A stretch of DNA of 64,000 bases. It comes from Siphonodentalium dalli. Its lineage: Eukaryota > Mollusca > Scaphopoda > Gadilida > Siphonodentaliidae. Below are positions 55,325 to 64,000 of this stretch, piece after piece. Both the position numbers and the translations under genes were made by a program. Where the stretch lies: the NCBI GenBank assembly GCA_032622095.1, contig CP136064.1:191693794-191757793 (forward strand). Reading direction: 5' to 3'. Each line of letters begins with the position of its first letter. Within the stretch, counting starts at the first letter, position 1. The notes below the pieces were generated by a model, which saw nothing but the letters and a program-made list of their open reading frames with translations, was not told where the DNA came from and did no database searches.

Positions 55325-55552
55325 ATATATCGGGAGTGTTGAACAGTACTGGTGGCCTGAGAGAATGATGCCATAACAGACTCACGTGAGAGGGGTTGGG
55401 TTAATTTGTGGATCTCACATTGAATCTGTTAGTGTGTTCGAAATAATAATGGACTATCTCACAAATGTCACAATTAATCTTATTACCCAATGCAGGATCA
55501 ACAGATTTTGAACTTGATCTTGACCTGCATTTTTGTGTAAACAATCAACATC
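55325..55552. repeat. T-box flank homology resumes (copy C)
   Basis: Matches 2778-3010 and 13150-13375 (GGGAGTGTTGAA...GACTCACGTGAGAGGGG...AATAATGGACTATCTCACAA). It shows that the C flank once was continuous with 47311-49039 and was split by the 6.1-kb transposon and other insertions or deletions. Confidence 0.75.
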
Positions 55553-56300
55553 ACTTATAAACAAAAACACTCTGGTAAAAGCCCGGTAAACCATGGTGTG
55601 TCAGGCTCTACTCAGGTTAAATATGGCAGTCGGGTAAACAAGTGTATACTCAGGTAACTGCCGTGTAAAGTCCACTTAAAAATTCCAAGTAAAGGTATGG
55701 TGTACCCCACTTTACTCTCGTAAAATGCTGGTGAAAGAGGACATACATGGGTAAAACCAATGTAAACTCATGTAAATTAGAACGCTCTAGTAAATTTTTG
55801 ATGGAGTCATGGTGTAACAAATTATACTTTGTTAAAAACCTTGTAAACAATGATATACTATGGTTAAAGCCATGTGAAGCCCATGTAAGCCTATGTAAAA
55901 AGGACATACCCTTGTAAGTTCCAAGGTCATTCGTGTTGGTGATAGGAGGGTTCATGTTACATGGCATAACAAACCGCGCATAGATTTTTACTGCTAAACT
56001 CCCAAATTCGTCACTACCATTGAACACTTTCCTTACGTCATTATGTTTGTTTGCCTCCATCATAGGAGAGTATATGTGCAGATTCGATATATTTACATGG
56101 TTCATAATTTCACATAAAGGTCAGGTCTCATACCTGTACAAATTAAAATATATAATTAAGAGACGCAAAATAAAAGGAGGAAACTTAGTAAATTACCCTG
56201 ATTGTCCTGATTGGTTTTTTTTCAAACAGGACATGGAAATAGGTGTTAATTTATGTTAATCTGACAAGATGTAGTTGTGTACCAAAATTAGATTTTTCGT
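55553..56300. repeat. Interspersed repeat with degenerate TGTAAA minisatellite, copy 2
   Basis: Close relative of 35950-36720 in the same orientation. Here it follows directly on the sequence AACAATCAACATCACTTAT of the T-box flank, which in copies A and B continues differently (AACAATCAACATCCCTTAT). This marks the insertion point. Confidence 0.7.
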
Positions 56301-58862
56301 GATAAATAAATGGACGTAATACCATGGTGATTTTCGATCGCTTGTGTATAAAATGATGTGAATATGTGCTATATCTTAGAGCTTAAGACAGAGAAAATAT
56401 ATACCAATATATATAATACTAGCAGGTTAGCCCGCCACTGGCGGCATTCGTCCCATGGCTTTGGTCGATCCATTAATTTTAGTTTTTCAATGTAACCCCG
56501 TACAGGACCGGGCTACTCAAAAACCAAATTTCAAGTCGATAGCTCCACCCGTTTCCGAGATCTGGTCTGCGCATGCGCGAATCTGGCGTCGCACGGGCTC
56601 GGCGACCCGATAAAATTCGTATCCGGGGCAAGATACATTCACATACCAAATTTCAAGTCGATAGCTCCACCCGTTTCCGATATCTCGTCTGCGCATGCGC
56701 TGCACGGGCGTTGCACGGGCTCGCCAATAAGACAGCGACGACCACCTGGTCAAACTACACTCACGTACCAAGTTTCGTCCCGATCGGTCGAGGTGTTGGT
56801 ATCTGATGCAAAAGACGAAATTGTGAGTGTTGGTCAATAGTCCCCGCCGTGAACCTCATCGTCGTAAAGAGCGGACAGTCAATTAACCCCGTTGTGAACC
56901 TCAATCACCAACGCGACGTAAACATGTGTTGCGTTCTAAAAATAGGAAAGCACTTTCTCTCTGCATAATTCTGCAGATGCTAATAACGTTGCTCCCCGTA
57001 GGTAGCAATATCGTTGTTGTTGATATTTACGGCTTGGGGGCTATTTTCTTATTTAGCAAGTTTGAGCTCAATCGGTTAGAGTCTATAAAGGACACACTCA
57101 TATATATGACACTTCCCGTAGGTAGCAAGTTTGAGCTCAATCGGCATTCCCTGGAATTTCCCGTAGATTGGCAGATTCCAGTAGCTTTATAACGGTTTAT
57201 CTGGGGGAGAAATCTGATGCTATATTCGTGATTATGTGGGATGATTTCGGTATATACTGTAAAAACAAAGCGCGCCATCCGTGCTCGCAGGGAATAAATT
57301 TCGAGCGATAACGTTTGCGTTCCCGTATAACTCTGCAGATGCGAATAACGTTGAATGGGAAACAGACGCTCTTTATAGGGATGCGTCAAAAACAAACGCT
57401 CATTAAATAATCACTTGATTAACCCCCGCCGTGCCTTTGCGGTGATTTGAGATTGGAGAACGGGTGCTCTGAGCTTCTCTAAACCGCGACCACGGTCGTG
57501 TCGGTGGGATTTGACACTTACATAGGAAGTTTGAGCTCAATCTTTACACGCGTTTTGGATTCTATGAAGTACACATATACGGAGTATATATAGTATAGAC
57601 TAGCTGGTGGGCCCGACTTCGTCCGGGCTGTTTCCCCTCTGCTTTCATCCGGATCTGACATCGAAATCCGTCGAAAGGCGCGATATGACCTTGAATTAAC
57701 CATTTTGAAGGTCAAGGTCCGGTCGGGGTCACGATTTGACCCGTTCAAAACACTCCCCGGACAAAAGTATCTCTATGTATCAAATTTCGTCGAAATCCGC
57801 CCGTTTTACCCGATTTGACGTTGACCATTTTGAAGGTCAAGGTTAGGTCGGGGTAACGATTTGACGGTTTTGACCCGTCCAAAATAAAGCAGCACCCTTA
57901 TGATGTCATCCAGATAAAGCCTCTCGGCGATGAGTCAAGACGATGTCGGAAATAATAACATATCTCGAACCCGGTGGTCGTAGAATTCGATTTTTCATGG
58001 AAAAATGGACAGACTCCACGCTTTAATTGTATTAGGCAATTATCGAAGAGACATAAACGCATTTATTAACAATTTTGCCAGCCTTGGAGAGATTCGTAGA
58101 AGCGAGTTCTATGCAATGGAAATGCATGCATATTTCCTATGTAACGGTTTAATAGTGTCTACAACGACAACGACACTGCGGATACGAACGCTCTTTAGCT
58201 ATCACGCGATTAACCCATGAAATACCCATTGCAGTGGCGGGGGATTGGAGAATGAGTGCTCTGACGTTCTCAGAAGCGGTGCGATGACATTCCATCTGGT
58301 ATTTTACCCTTGGATAGGAAGTTTGGGCTCAATTCGTCCGACAGTTTTCCCGCCCATAGCTAACAAACAAACAAACAGAAGTCCCAAAATATATATCTAC
58401 TAGCCGATGAGCCCGACGTTGTCCGGGCTATTCATCCGGGCTATTCAAAAAGCAAATTTCAAGTCGATCGCTCTACCCGTTTCCGAGATCTGGTATGCGC
58501 ATGCGCGAAGCTGGCGTCGCACGGGCTCGGCGACCCGATAAAATTCGTATCCGGGGCAAGATACATTCACATACCAAATTTCAAGTCGATAGCTCCACCC
58601 GTTTCCGAGATCTCGTCTGCGCATGCGCGAAGCTGGTGTCGCACGGGCTCGGCGACCCGATAAAATTCGCATCCGGGGCAAGATACATTCACATAGCAAA
58701 TTTCAAGTCGATAGCTCCACCCGTTTCCGAGATCTCGTCTGCGCATGCGCGAAGCGGGCGCCGCACGGGCTCGCCAATACGACAACGACGACCGCCTGGT
58801 CAAACTACACTCACGTAGCAAGTTTCGTCCCGATCGGTCAAGAATCGTAGATTTGTATTAAT

Positions 58863-58894
<32 letters not shown>

Positions 58895-58934
58895 AACATA
58901 CATACAGACAGAGGTCTTCAAAATATATATGAGA
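56301..58934. repeat. Composite of R1 and R2 interspersed repeats
   Basis: 56410-56800 and 58445-58850 contain the 122-bp R2 units; 57598-58400 is an R1 copy. Between are unique-looking pieces with GGTAGCAAGTTTGAGCTCAATCGG twice (57060, 57127) and AACGCTCTTTA motifs (57366, 58187). The tail at 58861-58935 is (CAGA)n plus AAACAAACATACATACAG and AAAATATATATGAG. No gene. Confidence 0.65.
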
Positions 58935-59575
58935 CTAGCAGGTGGACCCGACTTCGTCCGGGCTGTTTCCCCTCTGCTTTTCGGCGAATTGCACGATTTG
59001 ACCTTGAATTGTCCATTTTGAAGGTCAAGTCAGGTGGGGTCTCGATTTGACCCGTCCAAAACACTGCCCGGACAAAAGTACCCGATAAAGGTACCCGTCG
59101 AAATCCATCCGGTTTTACCGATTTGACCTCGAATTGATCATTTTGAAGGTCAAGGTCAGGTCGGGGTCACGATTTGACCCGTCCAAAACACTCAGTGGAC
59201 AAAAGTAACCCCATGTATCAAATTTCGTCGAAATCCCATAAAAATTCGCGATTTGACCTTGAATTGACCCGATTTCAAGGTCACGTCACACGGGCAAACG
59301 AATAGGCTTACGACACTCCCCATACGAAAGTATCCCTAGACACTAATTTTCATCGAAATCCCGTGATACTCGGGCGTTCGACCTTGAAATGAACCGATTT
59401 CAAGATCAAGGTCACGTCGCACGGGCACATTAATAGGCCCATGCCACTCCCCGGCCGAAAGTAACCCACATACCAAGTTTCATCGAAATCGGTTCGGCCG
59501 TTTTCGAGTCCATCGCAGACAGACAGACACACACACACACAGACAGATTTCCCAAAATATATAAATTTTGGAAGA
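58935..59575. repeat. R1 repeat, divergent copy
   Basis: Starts ACTAGCAGGTGGACCCGACT, has several ~90-bp degenerate units with TTTGACCTTGAATTGA and CACGATTTGACCCG, and ends GACAGACAGACACACACACA followed by AAAATATATAAATTT. Confidence 0.6.
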
Positions 59576-59589
59576 TACCCAGCAAACAT

Positions 59590-60720
59590 ACCGATATCGG
59601 TTCGATATCAGATTTCTATCGGTTGGTATCGAAGGTGTCGGTATCGGTATACCGACACCATATCGACATCGGTCTGGTACCAGTTAACCGATACACAAAT
59701 CGAAAACAGTTTACAAATATTGGGCAAATGGTGGTACGACACTATCAATGTCTTTAAGAAATGAGTCAAATCAAATATAACACCTCAGGCATGATAAATG
59801 TCTATATGTTGGATTTAACGTCGGATTGGCGATGCTATTGTGATATCGGATTCTATGTATCGATCCGATATCGTATTTTTTATGTCAGTCCGATACCGGG
59901 TTCCCCATGTCATCCCGACACTGACATGAATGAAATAAATTCATTGCGGAGTCTAGCCGTCATGCAATTGTGTTGTAAGAGATACGATCAACATCATTAG
60001 TCATGCGATTGTGTGAATTAAAATACTTTGTCATATTGTCATATATGTTGCATTTTACAAACCGCCATATTAATTTCAAAATATATAGCATATACTATAG
60101 TAAACCAAAAGTTATCATCAAATTGCTCAATGCATATTCAGAACTGTTATTTTCAAATTATATGTTAAATGTGATATCGGATTCTATGTATCGATCCAAT
60201 ATCGGATTCTATGTATCGATCCAATATCGTAGAATTCATGTCGGCCCGATATCGGGTTCTCCATATCATCCCGACACTGATAATTAATTAATATGCTTCA
60301 TAACTAATTGAACAAACAATCAAAATTCATTGTAGAGTCTCTCAATGTTGTCGTAACAGCAATGGTCAACATTGTTAGTTATGTGATTGTGTGAATTAAT
60401 ATATCCTGTCATTTATGTAAATGTAGCATTCTACAAACCGTTATATAATATATAATTAGAAAATATCGCACATACTATTACTATTAGCTTATGCATGCAT
60501 AAATTATAATGAAATTGCCCAACGCATATCCAATATTGTTATTTTCAAATTATGAGATCTTCAAATGTTTATTATTCGTCAATTGGACAACGGTGGGAAT
60601 TGCAGATCCTATGACTATGTACGTATCGATCCAATATCGTATTATTAATATCGGTCCGATATCGAGTTCTCAATGTCATCCCGACACGTACTGACATCAT
60701 ATGCTTTATTAATTTCTTTG
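59590..60720. repeat. Degenerate tandem array rich in GATATCGG palindromes
   Basis: Units recur at about 59840, 60172 and 60604 (ATTCTATGTATCGATCC … CGATATCGGGTTC … CATCCCGACACTGA), ~350-430 bp apart, with a denser palindrome cluster at 59590-59710 (CGGTATCGGTATACCGACAC). No coding potential. Confidence 0.65.
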
Positions 60721-61590
60721 TTCAATTAATAATGTTATATATAATTATCAACTGACCAAAGAAATTAATTGTGGAGACCTCACTTCACTTGACCAGAATT
60801 TGGGAGAAACACATGTTTACCGTGAGAATAGGCAACTTGAAATTACTTGCTGAAAAATATGTATCATGCCAACTTTTTTCCTGTTTGATACCATATGCAG
60901 TTGAGGTCCCCGGCCTGACCCTGTTATTACGTTTATCTATCAATGTCTTAAATGGTAGTGTATCTGCTGCTTTCTTTATTGAAATTTTACATTATTTTAA
61001 TTTTGTATTTTTTACATGGGCGACAACTCGCTTCATCCAGCTACACTCGGATTTTTCGGTATATAATAAATAGTGTAAACAGACCTGACTCCAACGTATT
61101 GGAACAAGGCGGCTGTCAGTCAAGACTAGGATTTTTTACAAGTGATAAAAGTCAAAAATAGTTTTTGTTAATATAAATAATTAATAGTTCTATGATAATA
61201 TATATTATCTATATATATATATCTATAGCTACAGTAGATATGTAAGGATACATTTTCTTGGGAAAATATAAATTATGGTTGTATATAAAATTGTTATAAC
61301 ACTATTTATGTTATGTGATAAATTTTTAAGTCATTGGATATTCTGATCATTTTGAATTAAATATATTTAAAATTATTTTCTTGGTGAAAGGGTGGGTGAA
61401 TGTTAAATTATATATCATTCTGAATATGAATTCGTTAAATGACATATTTCTATTCGGTTTGATAAATAATTATTGAATATATATTTATTATAAAGATAGA
61501 CAGGATATATAGAATTCTAAGAAGATTGATTTATATTTAAAAAAAATTCTAGTCTATTTTATAGCAAAGGGGCACTGTCATATGAGTTAT
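60721..61590. other. AT-rich intergenic, nothing recognised
   Basis: Contains TA-rich runs (about 61195-61225) and a 100-aa frame (60771-61073, plus) without recognisable features. I see no gene, RNA or clear repeat. Confidence 0.5.
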
Positions 61591-61599
61591 GTACATCAA

Positions 61600-61965
61600 G
61601 TGCCTCTTTTCAACACCAATATTTAGTAAGTTCAACGGACATGGCTCATTCGGAGCTCCAAATTTTGTCTGCGTATATTGGAGGGATGGATGCGATAGAT
61701 GGATAAATACACAATCTATCGATGTTCCGGCTTCATATGAGCTTTGAAAAAATACTTGCAAAAGGGATTCATCTATAGATACGTACGAGCGGTCTGTAAC
61801 CCAAAAAGACGCATTGAAGTAATGAAAATGCAACTATATGAACGAGGTGTTTGGGTCCCAAACAAAATAGCCTTTTTCACGACACAAATGAGCGTTCCGT
61901 GTTATTCAATTCCTGATATGGTATACGCACCAATAAAGAGCGTTTTTCTGACTTGATGCGATTAA
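61600..61965. repeat. Remnant of T-box 5' flank (possible fourth copy)
   Basis: AACGGACATGGCTCATTCGG, TTGTCTGCGTATATTGGAGG and GGCTTCATATGAGCTTTGAAAAAATACTTG parallel positions 937-1065 of copy A in the same orientation and order. AATAAAGAGCGTTTTT (61934) follows. Strongly diverged, with no T-box exon nearby in the window. Confidence 0.55.
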
Positions 61966-61989
61966 TGGAAAATTGCTGTGCCTTTGGTA

Positions 61990-62665
61990 AGTGTTTTTCA
62001 AAGATACCCGGACATTCCCCCACTCTCATAACGGACAATGCACCACCCAGACTATATATGGGTTGTTTGGGGAGGGGGTGCTAACCCCGGGATAGTTTGG
62101 CGTTTGGGGTGATTTGCAACTCGGACATTTATACACCGGACATTTCTCCACCCGGCTAATAAAATGCTTTATGCTACATCCTTTATCGCAGAGATCAAAG
62201 AATGTTTTGACTGGTCAGTGAGGCCAACTCAAGCGATGTCAACTCAGCCGATGTAATGTTCAAACAAAATGAAAGCTTGTTTTGACAAACATGATATTTT
62301 ACAAATTATATGTGTCGACGGTCATACTTATATCAAAAATGAATTTGCTTATTCAATATTATATGTGCAAATATAAAGGGATAAATTTCTTAAGAACATG
62401 AATAAAGAGCGATAATGGTTAATTTGCTTATTCAATAATGTATGTGCAAATTTCCATTCTATAAAGAACATTTAATTATATATTTTTTCTGAAGAACAGA
62501 AATAGTGATCTCGATCTACTACCAAATAGATATTGTGTAAGTTCCCGGCGGGTATATATATGCTGGTGGGGAAATGTCCGGTGGGTAAATGTCCGGGTGG
62601 GGAAATGTCCGCTTTCAAGTTTGAAAGTGAGGAAATGTCCGGTGGGGAAATGTCCGTATATATAC
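61990..62665. repeat. Inverted clusters of GGGGAAATGTCCGG units
   Basis: At 62540-62665 there are five GGGAAATGTCCG-type units on the plus strand. At 62005-62155 the complement (CCGGACATTTCTCCACCCGG, CGGACATTTATACACCGG, CCGGACATTCCCCCAC) occurs three times. This is the layout of a foldback or MITE-like element with sub-terminal arrays. Confidence 0.55.
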
Positions 62666-63319
62666 CGTTAATTTACCGTCGTATATTTCGATACCAGGAA
62701 ACTTCAAAAGCGAATAATATTATTTGTATTATGGAGCGCAAACCGCCATGTTGTTTTATATAGTTGTAAGACTATATACGTAAATCTGAAGTTTTATGAA
62801 AATCCCTGAACATATTTCATTTTTTTAATTTATTTATTTGGAATTAATTGTGGAGGAGCCCGCGGGAGGATTTGAAAGGGCAGTATCCTACACCCCCCCC
62901 TAACATATTTCATATTAAAAAATATATTATATAAATTTTAATTCAAATTTAATACATGTGAAAAGGCATATTTTAGTGCCATACTTAGCTAGCTTAACTC
63001 TCAGATGTGGCCCGACAAACAGTCCATAAACAATACTAATCCGGCTATGTTTTTATTACAATTTGTTGTTGCTGTCAATTTTCCACCTACCGTATGAGCT
63101 GTATTGTTGCGGCAACATGGAGGGATTAAATCTGCATATTGTCAGTTTGTTTAATTAGGATGCCAATCAAGGGCTGACACCTCTCCACCTGTTCAATAGG
63201 GATAAAGACAACTGTTCTATTTGAACTTGTGAATGGGAGGGGCAGCTAATTAAGGATTCAGCTCAACCATTGGACGGCGCTATCAACACATACTTAATAT
63301 TGTTTTCAACTGAAGTGAA
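62666..63319. other. Intergenic, nothing recognised
   Basis: AT-rich with a C-run (62893-62902). No ORF, RNA gene or repeat relationship that I can support. Confidence 0.5.
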
Positions 63320-63322
63320 TTA

Positions 63323-63881
63323 CCTTATATATACGTATCAGTATATATATGTCTTTCCCATAAATCGTTTTTCTTCTTCTGAACGACCGACAGTATATCA
63401 TCTCTCGTTATTGTAAGTATGATAATTATATAGTTTTTCTCAAATCACGCAATTAGAATGTTGTATAATTAAAGAGCTTTCGCATACATTTTCAACGAGA
63501 AATAAATCGAATTGAGAAACAAATAATCTAGTGATTTCATTCGTATTATACTTAAATTTGACATTGATAATTTTAATTGCATTGGTCACTATTAATATGG
63601 AAGCATTCACTGTTTAGGCATATTTGTTGTGACCATTATATATACATGTAGGCCTACAACAGAAATTAATTTACGAATTTTCCTAAGTTATAAGTATCTG
63701 AATATTTGCCTCCGGGCATGCATGCAAGCTAGTATAAATCTCTGTAAGTAATGTGCATTACTATTTGCAAAGATTTCGAAAGTGATGAAACATGCAAAAG
63801 TATCTGTATTTATATATGAAACTCTTTCCTCTTTTCAGATAATCGTAGTTGTGAATTAAAGACTTCAGCATCATGAATAAT
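63323..63881 (+). CDS. Possible start of a plus-strand gene: promoter, leader exon, first coding bases
   Basis: A TATA-like CTTATATATACG (63323) is followed by a C/T-rich leader ending in TCGTTATT|GTAAGT (~63412). An intron with a pyrimidine-rich acceptor (CCTCTTTTCAG, 63839) leads to an exon with ATGAATAATG at 63872-63881 directly before a GTGAGT donor. Only MNN and one base of the next codon would be encoded here. The arrangement is typical of a gene with a short first coding exon. Product unknown. Confidence 0.35.
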
Positions 63882-64000
63882 GGTGAGTTTATTTCCTATC
63901 ATAATCATGCACATGTATAATAATACTATCGTATATATCAGCATAATTATATAATTTTATGTAGCTTAATTTGTATGGAGGGTAATTGGGGTTACAATTC

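Overview
The window is animal genomic DNA. It has spliced genes with GT/AG introns, APE-type LINEs, MITEs, microsatellites and a 16.4-kb Maverick/Polinton. The divergent T-box genes, the expanded Maverick and LINE content and the repeat style suggest a marine invertebrate, most likely a mollusc; this is inference, because no species-diagnostic gene is present.

Layout. (1) 1-14729: two neighbouring minus-strand T-box genes. Only the first coding exon and 5' flank of copy A are in the window (1-4337). Copy B is complete (5020-9961) with its own flank to 14729. The A and B flanks are near-identical, so the duplication is recent. (2) 14270-15577: a decayed minus-strand LINE fragment. (3) 15590-35420: a plus-strand LINE with a degenerate 2A-like motif, split by a complete Maverick at 16364-32778 (6-bp target duplication AATATC, ~1.2-kb terminal inverted repeats). 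(4) 35420-41150: repeats, including a nested 1.1-kb transposon with 5-bp target duplication. (5) 42083-47310: third T-box gene, copy C, older than the A/B split, with a pogo-like MITE in one intron. Its 5' flank runs to 49039. (6) 49040-55124: a 6.1-kb DNA transposon with ~125-bp inverted repeats and a ~1,530-aa XPG/PIN-like plus CXC protein broken by one frameshift (Academ-like candidate). (7) 55125-63300: remnants of the T-box flank, tandem and interspersed repeats. (8) 63320-63881: possible first exons of a plus-strand gene leaving the window.

How the genes work together. The Maverick carries the classic set: spliced protein-primed DNA polymerase B, chromodomain integrase, A32/FtsK-like packaging ATPase, adenain-like protease, double-jelly-roll capsid protein and a candidate minor capsid protein. 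Most capsid and integration genes lie on the minus strand with stops and starts that overlap or nearly touch, as in a virus. In addition it encodes a TATA-binding-protein homologue, a protein with two PC4-like domains 11 nt upstream of it, and a third PC4-like domain behind a hydrophobic segment. With TATA-type promoters, a GC-box-rich divergent region and an F-box-like ORF, this looks like an element-encoded transcription-initiation module. It is the most unusual system in the window. Most of its reading frames are intact; the integrase has a one-base frameshift near its N-terminus.

A second unexplained signal is a dispersed motif, AATAAAGAGCGTT or its complement AACGCTCTTTATT, found far more often than chance in introns, T-box flanks and transposons, often as pairs 30-45 bp apart.
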